Shown here piece after piece: positions 29,771 through 43,300 of a DNA stretch of 64,000 bases (position 1 is its first letter; each line of letters starts with the position of its first letter). Position numbers and translations under genes: made by a program. Source of the DNA: Colius striatus (taxonomy: Eukaryota; Chordata; Aves; Coliiformes; Coliidae). The DNA is taken from positions 3,728,513 to 3,792,512 of the forward strand of contig NC_084781.1 in assembly GCF_028858725.1 (NCBI RefSeq), in the 5' to 3' direction. Under the pieces are notes generated by a model. That model ran no database searches, was not told the origin of the DNA, and saw only the letters and a list, made by a program, of their open reading frames with translations.

Positions 29771-32700
29771 TGATAAATAGGTTGGCTTCCAGCCTGCCTG
29801 TATAGCTTGCCCTCATGGCTAATTAGGCAGTTAGGCACTTGATGTGAATGTAAAATAAGGGATTGAATCAAATCTCTGGTTTACAGTTTGGTTCTGATAT
29901 GAAGGGCTTTTATTCCTCTTTGGATGCATACATGGGCTGTGAAACCATTTGAGCTGGGAAGATGTGTTAGTAAAGGAATGTGCAGAGTTTGGGGATCCCA
30001 TGAGGTGCCCTAAAAGCCACAGAAACAGCCGTGCTCTGCTGTGCTTAACGTGAGCCGTTGTGTGATGAGATGTACAGTGCTTAGGGCCACGATGCTAACT
30101 TCACTTGAGAAGCTGTCATCCTTCTTAGTGTCAGGGGGAATTTAAATATGGGAATGTGCAGAGCTTAGTCACTGGCTTGGGGTTGTATTGGGCACGAGCC
30201 ATGTGCCTTTTAGCAATAGTAAACTCTGTCTTCTCATAGAATTGTTTGAAATTGCAGTGCAGTTGGGGCAGGCAGCACAGCATACACAGACAATGTATTC
30301 AGGATGACTAGAAGAACTCCAACATGTGCATTATTCCCTTCCCTTATGGAAACTGTAATCATGGCAAAGCAAAACACATGAGTTTGTATTTTCGTCCTTG
30401 GAAGTGAAGTTGGATACTTTGCTGTTTCCCATGCACATAATAACACTTTCCTTTTAGCTATTTCAGAACTCTGACAATTGATGTTACTTGGGAAAATGAG
30501 GCCTTGTATTCACACCATGTAGGAGCTGAGGCTGCTGCATCATTTGCAAACAAGTTACTCTTTAACCTAATGTGTTTTAAGATTAATAATGTCAGAAGTT
30601 TCTGAGCATCCACTCAAGAGAGCAGCTCCTTGGGACAATGTCTGCTTTTCTTGGGTTACTGCACAAAGTCAGCATTGCATTCAAATATTACTGCCTTGCA
30701 GCATCATCACAAAGTGTGTTATTCACCTCCTGAAGTGGAACTACAAAATGAATATCATCACAATGTGAATGCATGTGAGACTAAACATCAGAAAGGAAGA
30801 ATTGTATGCTATGCTAGTAGGAAACAAAGACTAAACAGTTTTGCAAAGGCCAACAAAGTTCAGAAAGGGAAAACAGCATCATATAGACAACCAGACTCAA
30901 TAAATTACCAGTCCTGTGAGAATTGTCTTGTGCTCTGAAAAGTAGTTCTGTGTTTTTCTTCTCAGCAGAGTGATTAATGGAGTGATCCTGCCAAAGGTAG
31001 CGTGGTTAAGCAAAATGTTAGCACTAAAACTGAAAGCTTAGTATTTTTGCAGCTGCTCATGGTGAAATTGGGTTCTCTAAGGAAGAGGCAAAAATTACAA
31101 TACTTGCAAAGGAAGCTGGACCAACAAAATCAAGCAGTTTCATTTTACTCCATCAGAGGAAACTGGAAGCAAGTCAGAAAGATCTATAATCCCCAGGCAA
31201 GTTCCTTGTGTACACCCTCTCCCCCTGAGTCATCTCAGCTACCGTAGTTGCTTCTCTGGGGAATCAAAAGCAAAAGCCTTGCCATTGCAGCTTTTTCCCC
31301 TAAGCAGGGTTTGGCCTACTAGCTTCAGTCTCCTGCTCTGACTTGCCCTATCTGGTTTTGTGTTCTTCCATGGGCTCTGTGCATGCAAGTGTGCATGTAC
31401 AGCAACAGGGTGAGTTTATCTCTCATGGTGGCTTGAAGGTGCTGCTGGTGGGCACCTGCTGCTTCTGACACAAGTAGTGTCTGCCTTCAGATCCTCCCTG
31501 TTTGTTATCAGCAGCCTCATGTGCTTTTGGGACAACTTGCTGTATGGTTGTGCCCATTGCAAAAAGGCTTTGCACCATCTGCTTTGTCAGCTGGAGATAA
31601 TGTGTCCTACCCAGTACTTGGATGTACTGTTTGACAGTTAAAAGTTCTCAATGCCTTTTCTCCCTTCTGGCCTCTGTTAGAGTGACTGTGCTTAAACATT
31701 CAGTGTATGAGAAAGGAAAGCCAGGCACGTGTCCAGAGTTTCTAGGTGATTCAGCCCCATTTAGTTTTGCTATAAGTAATGCTTTTAAGTCACAGAGATG
31801 CTTTTCTGTACTCCAGCCTCCTCTAGTACATGTCAGTGATGGCCTTTTGATTTACACAAACCCTACTGGCCAGGAGGAACAAGTTGTACTTGAGATGTAT
31901 GAAAGAAATGAATCCCTTTTCTGTTGAAACAGGTGGCACATGAAGGTCTATCAGATACACTGTTCCGGATCAACATATGATTTACATATGCTTATCTGCA
32001 TCATGGAGATGAGTCAGAGGCCAAAGAGTTTCAGTCCAGTGAGGGACTGAGTATCTATTTTAAGTTGCTATACATCCTTGATTTCTCCTGAGAGGGAGAT
32101 AGCAGGGGCTGAACATCTTATCTGATACCACTGGTAACTTCAGATGATAATCTGTGGGATGGAGAGTATCACGAGAGTAAAAAATCACAAGCCTAGACTA
32201 CAGCAAGCCAACCAGTTAATGGATAGACATTGCCCAGTTGCTGGGGGTAAACAGCCTCTGAGTCCCCTGTGACTGGCATTGTTCCATCCCCTCTGGTGTT
32301 CTCTGTACTGCACTCCTGACATCCTTCCTCTTTTTGTATTTCTAGCCTGTTAAACACTTTCTAGCTGGAGGTTTTGCTTTGTGAAGTGCTCTGTTCATGC
32401 AGTGCAATGTACACTGGTCTACCAGTAGTTATTTACCCTCTGAAGGTAGGTTCTGAATCTTTGAAACTGCTCATCATGTCATTTGGAAGTGCTGCCTGTG
32501 TGAAACGTGCTGCTTTGCAGCTCTGTGTCTGCCTCGGACGTGCGAGCACGGAGGACAGAGATCCTTCTGCAGTCACATGAGGATGGATTTTCTTATGTGC
32601 ATTGTTCCTGAAAACAAACCCCACAACAACAACCCCCCCCAAGCTGTACCATTACTACATTGGGCAGGAGAGGGAGCTTCCACTTCTGGATGTCACATCA

Positions 32701-35700
32701 TTGCTTGAGATTAATTCCTTTGGTTTTGTGAGTGTGGGGTGTCGCTGCATTGGAAAGTGTCTTTCAGGAGATAATCCACTTATCAGGCCAAGAACACATT
32801 CTCTCCCTACTAGACAGCAAATTAGTTCTTTCCTTACAGAGAGAGATAATAAGGGATATCCTAACCCAGAGGAACAGGGGAAGGCATGGCACAAAGCTGA
32901 CAAGAGCAGAAACAGAAGTGGAAGCAGGAGATGAAGGATACCTTTATTAAGGAATGGCTGCAAGATGCAGGTGATGTACTGCAGCAGCTCATTCAGCAGG
33001 GGAATTCGGCCTTGCCTCACCATAATCTCAATTGAATCTAATTTAGATTCCAAGCAAGGGATGGGAATCCTTTCCTGAACCAAAACAAGCCTTGCCACCT
33101 CCTACCTTTTCATTACTCATTCCTTAATTTGTTTGGGTTTGTTATGTAGGGCACTCAGGAAGAATAGCTTAAAGCTGTATGTGCCTGTGCTAAATCTGAT
33201 GTTATAATCAGTGCTTTGCTGTACACTGGGTTGATTTTTGGTGCAGTTACAGCACCCAGAGCTGGTAATGTCCCTCAGCCTGGAGCCCCTGGGAACTTTG
33301 GAACAAACATCTCATCTTTTCTGAGTGCTGAATTACTTGCACTGTTAATTGACTTGGTCTGGGAGTGTCCACTGCAGACTTGGGCTCAGGCAGCTTCTCT
33401 GTTTTCTCATTCTAAAAGTCAGCTCTGGGCCTGGAAGATAGTTTTCTCTATTTTTGAGATATCATGCTCACTGACCTACTTTGTGTTCTTGCATTATAAG
33501 CTGATAAAGAGCAAAACTTGGCCTCCTAGTCTGTGCATGGCTGGGGAAACTAAATGGCATAATTCCTTCCCTGAGGCCTGTCAGGACTCCCAGCACCTGA
33601 AGTTCATTCTGTGCTCAGAGTCATGGCAGTGTTTGTTCAGTACTCTATTGATGATTCCCTTTTAAAATGCATGCTGTATTTTTTCTGAGACCTATTTCCA
33701 GAGGAGTGAGAGGAGACTGAGATTTGGGCATCGATTCCAGTAACATGGGGCATGTCAGAACACTGCTTGGGAGCATGTCCCAAACCCTTGCCTGATCCTT
33801 AGACACGTGTTCCTTGGTGTCTCTCCTCCCTTGCTCCTGGAAACTCATCCCAGTGCTGGGGTGTTTACTCCCCTGTGCATACTCTGCTGCCTTACAGAAA
33901 TGCTCTGTGATGCTGTGGGTACATGCTCCATAGTCTGGTTGCTGCCTCAGTGCCATAAATCACCCCCATACATGCACCTAGAGTTCCCATACAGCTAATT
34001 TGACTCCTGCTGATTCTCAACAACATGCCTGGATCTGAATAAAATGGTGGGTTGAGCAGCTTGTTATGCCTCAAGGGTAAAGAGGTGAGTTGCACGTCCA
34101 GGACATGGAGAAAAGCTGCCTGCAAGCAGTGAGAAAGAGCACTGCTTTGGGGAATGGGAAGGCAGAGTGGCTAACAGGGATGGTAGGAATGGCTTGGAGG
34201 GACTTTGGAGGGAAGGAGAATCAAATTATGGGTATCAGATGCCTCTAGAGAGTTTGCTTGGAAGTAAAGCAAGTTATGAATTTCCTTGCAGAACTGAAGG
34301 TATGAAAATGGTTAAAGGTTACAGAGTTTGGACCAGAGTTTGTGCAGGTGAAGCCCTGACTGACAGCAAGTTTCCTGCTGTCTCTTCCTGCCCATCATGT
34401 GCCCTATTTTAGTGGTGTTGGCCAGTTTGTGCTTCCCAGGCTCCTTCTGGGAGGTGTTCTAAGCCACGTGAGATAGGTGGGTGATAAAGTGCTTGGTGGT
34501 GGCCAGCTGGTAATGGGAGTAGGGATTGTGGGAATGCTGCTTCCTTCCCACTTCCCAGAACTGCGCCAAAAAACAAGCAGCTCTGTCACATGGGAACTGC
34601 ACTCTGGATCGCTTCAGGCAAGGGCTGGGAAGCTTTGTTCTGGTTGCAGTAGGAAATTCCAGTCGAAACCAAGACGGGGTTGGCCTCATTAGAGCAGGAC
34701 ACGGGCAGCAAAACATCTCCTTTCCCAAGATTCCTTTCTTGTTGCTGAGGTGAGTATTGGGGGCTGCTATTTACTGCAGCCAGACACTTTCAGTGAGCCC
34801 ATAGCCCTGCTGTCTTCTCCTCTAGCCATGCCTGTACTCTGCTCTGATTTTCCTCTCTGAACTTTTCTCTCAGCTGCTGCTCAGCACTTTGGTGCAGTTT
34901 AGCACGTACATATCTGGTGATGCTACCACTTTATTACATGGCAAGCTGAAAAGAACTTGCAGTTTGGTGTTGAGCAAGATTTTTCAGGACTGTAGAGACA
35001 CTCCACGGAATAGAAAGTGGCTGCTTTTCAAATTATTAACTACTCTGTTGGAGGAGATGAGCAGAAATTGGAACTGGCTTTGAACAGATGTTTTTAAAGA
35101 GATGGAAATAAACTGGCAACTGACAGTCTTCACATGCAGCTGCTGAGCTTTCCTGCCTGCTCTGATAAATGGCAGGTAGTGCTTTCCATCGCTGAGCCTG
35201 AGAAGTTCTGGAGTAGGCTGGGGCAGAGAAGGCTGCTGTCAGAGCTTTTTGTGTGGGCTCCTTGAGGTGAGCTGTGAGCTCTTTGTTTTCTGTGGCAGGG
35301 TTTCCATGTGACCAGCAGATGCTTTACATGGATCCTTTGGTGAGAGTGCCAATACTCGAATCAAAACTAGAACAAACCAAGGAGGTAACTCCTCCTCACA
35401 GCAGGGCATTTGTCTGTGTTGTATTTTCCAGATGTAATCAGAATACTTGACCCTTCCAAGCCAGCATTTCAGCTTTGAGACTAAAATAACACACAGGAAA
35501 ATCTATATGCTGCTGGAACTGTTCCTGAGTGCATTAGATCTTCCTTACCCATCTAAGCCTGCATTTGGAAATGTGCCCTGCATTCCCAGACCTGTGTGCA
35601 GTGTTGCTCCCTTTCATGCTGCTTGTGACTGAGGCATGAAATGTCTGTCAAGCTGGCCCATGACTGTTTTCACTGGAAAGCAATGAATTAGCAGAAGGTG

Positions 35701-36191
35701 GAGTCAGTTTAGAGGGAACCCTCGCTGTTTGGATATTTAATAGTTTGCAGGTCATTAAATGAGTGACTTTAATGGCCAAATGTGTGGGGAGAGGAGGAAA
35801 AACATGAAACATCTCATCCTGAGATATCACCATGAGGAAAGGTGATTTTGTTTTCACTGGATTTCAGTCAGTCAGGGACTCTCTGAAGTTTAAAAGGCAA
35901 AGGCTTTCAGTACCTTAAGGCACTGAAGTGCTTCTTGTTTGCGTGATGGCACCCAAAGAGCCTGGTATGAGACGGGGAAGAGACTGTAAAGCTTTGCCTA
36001 GAAAGGGAAATGAGGTGAGAAGGTTTTGCTGAGCAAGATGCATAAGGGAAGAAGACTGATATTGCCCAAGAAGCCCATGTGTGATCATGGGGCAGCAATG
36101 AAGGTATGGGGGTCAGTGATGGGGTGGAGGCTCCATAACCTGGTCATTAGAAGAGGAAACAGGAAGGTAAGGGCCCTCACCTCAACCTCAC

Positions 36192-36260
36192 ATTTCATCT
36201 GTGGCCTTGAGCAAATCACTTCACCTTAATCTACCTTGGTTTCCACTCTTCCTGATGGGA
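36192..36260 (+). repeat. MIR-like SINE relic
   Basis: CATCTGTGGCCTTGAGCAAA, TCACTTCACCTTAATCTACC and TTGGTTTCCACTCTTCCTGA follow the sense MIR core (ctgtgaccttgggcaagtcacttaacctctctgtgcctcagtttcc). Confidence 0.7.
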
Positions 36261-39200
36261 GGGAGGACACCTCATGGGTTCAGATGTTCAAGGACTTTAT
36301 TAGCTTGTGGATGGAGATGTGTGCAGCCCTCACTGAAAGCAGAAGGAAGTGCAGAGTCGACCTGACACGGCTGTATCTCCTTTCAAATCCTACATTTACA
36401 GACTCCACATAGCTGGGAAATAAGCCTTCATACCCACTTAGAGTTGAGGAGCACTCTGGCATTTCTTCCTGAGCTGAAATCAGCCTCCAGCGTTGCGTGA
36501 GGACGTGTGAAATGTTACTCCTCCCTTACAAAATGGCTCCATGTTTCTGCCCTCAGTGAGATGGGCTTCATTTCCCAGGGGTGCTGTTTGTGTTGTGTTG
36601 CTCTTAGATGCTGGGAAAGGGTGGTAATGCCTGTGGTAAGGGAGAAAAAGACTATTATAGAACAACCAGCTCCTTGTGGATGAATGGCTGTGGATGAATG
36701 GCTCCAGTGCCATTCCTTGTCTGGTTTACATCAGGATGGGTGTAGGAGGAGGAAAGCCTGTTGTCAAAGCACAGGGGGTTGTGCTCTAGTAGTGAGCAAT
36801 GCAAACCCCACTGAGCACCTTGCACTGTGGCTGCAGAGGGAGAGCAGCTGCATGCAGGAGATGGGAACATGTTCCTTGCCAGGCAAATGGAGCACATTGA
36901 AGTGCAGCTGACTGAGAACATCTGTCAGGGCTCTGTTTCATCCTGCACAACTTGGTTTTTAAGGGAATCAAATTTCTGGCATCAAGCTTATGTATTTTAT
37001 AGAAAATAAATCATTTTCTGTCTCCCCAAGGGCTCTGCTACAATACTTGTGATGTGAAGTGGGCAGCCTGTATTCACCATGTGTGAGGATTCAGAGTGAT
37101 CTCTGCTTCCCTCAGCCCTTCAGCCGTCTGCTCCTGTACAGAGCCCATAGACAGTCTCAGTGATTCAGAATGTCTCAGGCCTTTGGGATGGAAGCTGTAC
37201 TTCCCAAAACGTGCTGAATCCAGGGTTGTGTGTGTTGCATGGGAGGAGTACTAAGGTGCACTGTGAGCATCCTGAGTGCATGAACCATCAGAATGTAACA
37301 GCTCACGTGCTGTTCGGGGCTGGTGGCCATGGGTAGTGCCACTGGAATGGAAATGATCGTGCCACTGCTTAGTGGGTCACACAAGTAGCCTTTTACCTCA
37401 TTCTTCCTGGGCATTTGTGGCCATGTGGATGGCTTCCAGCAGAACCACTTTTATATAGGAGAACAAAAGCAGCTCTTGAAGTGGAATAGATGTGCATAGC
37501 GTTCTTTCACATGTTTTTCTCTCTCTGATACACTCAGCACGGCTCTTCATCAAAAATCAGTTGTTACACTGGAGAAATGCACCTGGGCAAGGATCCTGTG
37601 ATGCTGAATCTATACAAACATGAAAGAAAAAGAGATTATAGTCCAAGTGGTTTCCTGGTTGGATTATAAGGCAAATGTTATATAAGTTGCAGATGAAACT
37701 TAACTCTCTTCAGAACGGCAAGCTTCTCTCTCAAGTAGGAATGATTGCAAATACTCTCTTTGTTTGTGTTTTTAATAGGAAATGATACCCCTAACAACAG
37801 CTTCTGGAAGCTCTGTGCCAAGGTTCTGCATGTGAGGGAGATGAGGGAGTGTATGTGCACAGTGTGCCTTGCTCTTGAGTTGGACAGCCCCATCTCCAGC
37901 GCTGGAAGGGAGCTGTTTCTCTTCTCACACTAAGTACCATCCAAAAAGCTGGCTTTGGTCTTGTTTAGTTTTGAGGGTGGCATCTGACCATGGGGAACAA
38001 GAAAGCTCTTGAACTTGATTCATCCTTTAAATGACTGACAGATGGCACTAATTTTTAGTCCTTGCCAAAACACAGACTAGAACTGATGACCTAATTTCAG
38101 CTGACCTTGAAACAAGCAACCTCTGTGACCTTCAAGCAATTAGGTGACTCAGGTAGGTAGCTATCCTGTCTGCTGGCTGTGGAGCTAAGGGTGCTTTTGT
38201 CGTGCTCTGTTTGAGGGCTGCTGCTGGAACTGCATTGTTCCCTGTGCCTTACAGCTTCTCTGATCTCACAGACACACTTTGATTTCTTATTTTATCTGCC
38301 TTAAAGACCTGGCAAGTCTCTGGTGGGAGCACACTGAGGTCTGTAGCAGAATACTTAGCCAGGAGAAGGTGCCTCCTCAGACATTGAAGTGCAAGCAAGA
38401 AATTCCCTTTGACAAATTCTCATTTATGAGGAGAAAGTGACATTTTACATATTCAAAGCACCATGCAACCATTGCTTTTTTACATAGCACCTTTAAATTT
38501 GACCAGGGAAACATTCCTCACTGTCAGAACACAAAAGACCTTTCAGTTCTGCCATATTGAACCTGGAAAAACTGTTTCTCTTATGTGGCATCTAATGTGT
38601 TACACATGTGCTTGTTGTTTTAGATGAAAGGCAATGACAACTGTGCTACCAGGGGGAGAAAGTTGGAAACCTACCTGTGGAAGGTGTACAACGAGGCCAA
38701 AGGCCATAGAAGTTCCTCTTTGACGATGGGAGCCTTGATTCTGCAAGATGTTAAGTGTGTCTGACCAAATATCTCCAGTATAAAAGAAGTCTCTTGGAAT
38801 CCTTCCTGTTTCTTGGAGTCCTGTGAAAACAACTCACATTTGAGCAGTAAGCTAGAGCTGTCTGCCTTCTGTGGCCTTGGAAACAGACTGAAAGGTGTAT
38901 GGCCACGTTTGTGGACAACTGGGAGGAGATTCAGCCACCTTGATCACCATGTAAGGAAAAGAGCAGCAACCAGCACTTCAGTCCAGCCAAGGTAAGACAG
39001 GAACACTTGCTGAACAAGCTTTTCTTTACAGAAGTGCAGTCATTGCATGGTGCTGAAATAACTGGTGCATTTGTGTCTCACTAGCAGCAAGAACTCAGAA
39101 ATTAACAGAGCAAATGTGAATGAATGTGTGTGGCAACATGACACGCTAATGGGTATTTCATCCCCTGCTGCAGTGAATGAGCTGAGGAGAAGCCTAAAAG

Positions 39201-39891
39201 CCTATCTGTGAAAGTGCCACCTCATTAGATTGCAGGTTGCTGAAACAGCCCTTCAGTTACAGCACACAAAGGCTTGCCTATGTGCATGTGCACTGCTTGG
39301 TTTTATTGGCATTGAGTCCCAGAAAACAATATGCCAAAAGTACCTGGACCAACACCAGGGCTTAGAATTTCCAGGATGTATACAGTAACACACCTCTAAA
39401 TATGGCCCCTGGTACAGGTCTGGAAAATAATGTGTTTATTCAGTTGCTGACCACAGAGTGTTAGCAACGGGCAGGAATGTAGCTCAGTGCGTTTCTTGGA
39501 CACAGAGGGGAGAATTTTCAACCCAGCCTTCAGAACACACCTGCTGCTAAAGGGATCCACGTCCCCAGACCTTGCTGTGGCTCACATGAGGCTGTTCTGT
39601 GTTTGAGGGAGGATTCCTCTGACAGGGATCACCGTTAGGAAAAGCATGAAAGGCTGGCTAACAGCTTGGGCAGGCTGTTTGTGAGGGCAGTTATTTCTTC
39701 ACAGAGGGGAGGACTCTGATATCCAGTCCTTCTCATTCTTAGTCCTGAAAGGAAAACAATTCCCAGAGGCAAGGATAAATAGAGGCATGTTGAACGGTGT
39801 CTGTTTTCTCTGGAGACAAGGATGGCAGAGGGATGGAGCCTTGTGAGCCCTCGTTAGAACACAAGGAAACACTCCTTTGGTGCTGAGGTGA

Positions 39892-40073
39892 GGGAGCCCT
39901 GGCCCAGGCTGCCCAGGGAGGGTGTGGAGGCTCCTTCTCAGGAGGTTTCCAAACCCACCTGGACATGTTCCTGTGCCACCTGAGTGAGGGGAACCTGCTG
40001 TAGCAGGGGGTTGGCCTGAGCTCTGGAGGTCCCTTTCCAACCCCCACCAGTCTGAGATTCTGTGATTCTTGAA
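39892..40073 (+). repeat. CR1 LINE 3' end fragment
   Basis: In sense: CAGGCTGCCCAGGGAGGGTG, GGAGGTTTCCAAACCCACCT, AGCAGGGGGTTGGCC, then GGTCCCTTTCCAACCCCCAC and the ATTCTGTGATTCT tail. It keeps more 5' sequence than the copy at 27203 and is similar to it. Confidence 0.9.
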
Positions 40074-42769
40074 TACTGGCAGGGGACAGAAAGGTGTGCA
40101 GCTGAGGCTCAGGTGCAGTTGAAGGCTGCAGACCTAGTGCCCAGCCTTGGGAGCTGTGAAATGTAGCTCTGTGCATGCAAAGGTGTGTGAAGAGCACAGC
40201 AGTTGTCACCTGTGGTTTAGAGTATACAGTGAGGATCCTGATGTTGGCAGGTACATGGAGAATGCATTTTAAAGCTTGAATGTGAAGAAAGAAAAACTGA
40301 ATGAGTTTCTGTAACCCTCCAGGCACCCTGTAAAGGCAGCTAGAAGAGCTTTCCCTCGCTATGTATTCCTGTAGGATGTTTTGTGAAGCGCGTGGGAGGG
40401 ATGCCTACACCTATTGGATTGGTGTGCATTATCCTGTGTGGCTTTTCTGCACAGTGTTACTGGTTTCTTACCAACCAGAGGCTGCTCTGTGGGAGCAGCA
40501 GTGAGCAAGTGGAAAAGGTGCTCTTTCTTTGCCTTATTCGTGCTCTTCCAGTGGTTGTCAGGGAATTGTGCCACTGATGCTTGGTTGTCACACAGCTGTG
40601 GTGGCCTCGAGGCTGGGAGAGTTGTCCAGAAGCAGTAGATCCCAGTGGTGGGCATGTGTTGGCTCCTGGCAGTCAGGAGGGGCCGTGCAAGGCACAAGCT
40701 CTGCTGTTGAGCTGCAGAACACAGAGGAGATTTGCAGTGAAGCGAGCTGATGTGGTTGTGGCGGGTGGAGGCGGCTGCCCAGGTGGCTGTCCCAGGGAGG
40801 ACAGGCTCACAGGGGCTGTTCCCCCTCCCAGGGCCTGGCCTCAGGGCCACAAAAGTGAGGGATCAGTGGGGTTAGGGTGCTGGGATTATTTTTATCTCCT
40901 GGTTTTGTTGTGCCTGTGCAGAAGTGCTAGCCTTTTCCCTTCTCTTTTTTTCCCTGTGAAGCATTAACTGGGTGGGTTGCCATAGCAACCCCCACATGAT
41001 AAGTTGGGCTGCTTCTTGCAGCCTTCAAGATTTCTCTCTCTCAACATCCAGTCTCCTTCAGTGTTTCTCCTGGAGTGCCAAAATGGCTGAGGGCTTTGTG
41101 GTGCCTGTGCCCCAAGGCTTGTGCCTGTCCTCCAGCCTGTGTCAGGGCAAGAACTCAGCTTTACCAGATTTTCTTCACCTCTGGGCCCAATTTCTCTCCT
41201 TTAAATAGGAGCTAGAACACCCCTGGCTGGGCATGAAGTGCTTGAGGTCTGTACATGAACCATTCCAGGGGACAACTCGTTCCTTTTTTAGGGTGTGTGT
41301 TTGTGATTTAAACTGGTTGTGAGTTCTGGAGGAATTCATTCCCAGAGGAGCACCAAGGCACCTGATGGCAGGGCCATGCCAAGGCAGGAGCAGGAGGGGC
41401 TGTGTAGGGTCAGTTAGTGGCTGCTGACCAAATCAGCCTTGCAGGGCTGCTGCTTCCTCTTAATCCTCTCAGCCCCTCTCTCTGCTCCCTGGCAGGATTC
41501 TCTGTAATAGCTGTAATTAGAGCAGCTATAGCACGAAGAGTACAGCTCTGCTGATCCGGGTGCTGTGTTTTCTGGCAATGACCTGGCTTCCTGAGTACAG
41601 ACGTGATTTCCACTGTGCTTCATGAAACAGGTGCTTGTCAAATGACATTGTCCAGTACTTCCTGTGTCTATTAAAAACCCCTCACCATCAGCTCTCATCC
41701 ACCACACACAGGCTGGACCATTCCAGAAAGGTTAGGAGCAAATCCCGTGGCTTAGCCTGTGCTTCCTTTTGTTGAGTTGTTGTGGATAGGGGCAATGGGA
41801 GAAAAGCAAATGGCTTCACCCTTCCATCATCACTGGGTGTCATGGCTGCCAGTTTGTCTTCTTGCCAGGTATTAAGAGTTGGATATTCCCAATGGATGGC
41901 TTCTAAGGGAGGATTGGAAGAGTGTTACTGGCCTCTGCAGTAACACTGGGTAAAATGAAGCAGAACAAAGAGATTAGGAAGATACCCTTACTCACTGTTG
42001 CCACAGTGGGCTGCAAAGGGTGAGGTGGAGGCAGTTGTTCTGTGTGTGGTTATTGGCAGATGATGAGTGCAGCTTGCTGATCCAAACATGATGAGATGAT
42101 GTCAAGGCAAAATGCTGGCTTTGTTCTGCGCCTGCTTCGCATAAGCAGCAGAGGGACCCGACTGTGTGTGTGTTGGGGCCACAGCACGGTGGTGGTGGCC
42201 ACGCTGGCAGTGCCATGCTCAGCTGAGAGGCTGTGTGGAGCTGATGCTTCCCAAGGGCTGCAGCTCTCCCTGCCTGGGTGGGTCTCCCTGCAGCTCTCCC
42301 TGTCTGGGCCGTCTGCGCTGCCGAGTTCAGGCACCTTGCGTGTCGAGCTCTGATGGGGTTGGTCAGGTTTAGTTCAATAGATTGTGCTGTTTATTGAGCT
42401 GCCATCAGAGTAGATGCTTTAAAAAGAGAGTTAATAAGCACTTCATTTTTCCCTGTGTCCACTGTGACCTTCAAAGTTGGAGAAGCCCTTCGGGGCACGG
42501 TGGCCCCAGTCCAAGAGAAAGCCCAGCCTGCTGCTGGCATTAAACTCCCAGGAATCCGAATGGAACATGAGGAGAGATGATTTCCCAGTATCTCCAACTG
42601 TGACCTTCCAGGCTGTGCAAACATTAGTATTAAACTCATTAGAGGCGGAGGGGAGGCCTTTCTGTGACCCTGTCTGGATAATTAGACACACGCATTTCTA
42701 ACCCCATGGGGGTATTTGGGAGGCTGATATCCCCCCTCTCCATCTCCTCTAGCCAGCGCCGAGGGATTA
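40074..42769. other. Intergenic DNA upstream of SCN3B
   Basis: GC content rises toward the SCN3B promoter. A 30-bp unit (CTGCAGCTCTCCCTG-YCTGGG core) is tandemly duplicated at 42258-42308. Two copies of ACTGTGACCTTC lie at 42461 and 42597. No coding frame is supported. Confidence 0.5.
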
Positions 42770-43300
42770 GCCATGCCGGGTAGGGCCGAGGCTGAGGAGT
42801 GAAGGAGGAAGAGGAGGAAAGGGAGGAAGGGAAGCTGCCGCGCATGCCCGCCGTGCCCCCCGCCTGGGCTTAGGCTGGGCTGGGCGCAGACGATAGCGGC
42901 CGCGCCCCCGCGCAGCCCTCCATCCCTCCGCGCATCCCTCCGCGCCTCCGTCCGTCCCCGCGCAGCCCGGGCGGGCGCGGAGCGAAGCGCCGCGGCTCCG
43001 GTGCCACCTGCTGCCGCCGGGCCGGGCCGGGCGGGGCGCGGCGCGCCGGAGCTGTCCGCGGTGCTGCCGGCCCGGCCCCCGCCGCCTGCCGCCCACCCGC
43101 CGCCGGCAGCTCGGAGCCCAGCGCAGCGGAGCCAGAGGCAGCCCCGGGCATCCTGTTGCGCGGAGTCCGCGGAGACGAAGCGGAGCAGCGAAGAGCTTCT
43201 TTCGCAGGGTTGGGACTAGCGCCTGGCTGGGAACAATGGCTGCTGTGCTGCCAAGGCTGGTTTGTGCATCTTCGGTCGCGTTGGTCGTCTGGGGTAGGTG
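42770..43300 (+). promoter_or_regulatory. SCN3B: CpG island / SCN3B promoter region
   Basis: A dense GC- and CpG-rich block, strongest at 42890-43150, ends over the SCN3B start codon and first donor. There is no TATA box. The long minus-strand frame here (42767-43405) is an artefact of base composition. A 9-codon upstream frame (ATG at 42844, stop at 42873) would lie in the leader only if transcription starts further left. Confidence 0.85.
43236..43293 (+). CDS. SCN3B: SCN3B coding exon 1 (signal peptide, residues 1-19)
   Basis: Encodes MAAVLPRLVCASSVALVVW and one base of the next codon, then donor GTAGGTGC. This hydrophobic leader differs in sequence from the mammalian one but has the same length and phase. 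Confidence 0.88.

Larger units (their letters stand above)
27339..39889. other. Gene-poor intergenic stretch
   Basis: About 12.5 kb with no supported gene apart from MIR-like relics. The longest chance frames (for example 33216-33665 and 32655-33098) show no family resemblance and no splice-site context. A short poly-C run sits at about 32632-32640. Confidence 0.5.

Noticed and set aside
33216-33665. 149-residue plus-strand open frame in the intergenic region
   Set aside because: No recognisable domain, no splice sites or promoter context, and low-information sequence; consistent with chance.
39739-40326. 195-residue minus-strand frame
   Set aside because: It overlaps a sense CR1 3' fragment and reads it antisense, so it is a repeat shadow.
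40359-40850. 163-residue minus-strand open frame
   Set aside because: No family resemblance. It overlaps several open frames on the other strand in a GC-rising region, as expected from composition.
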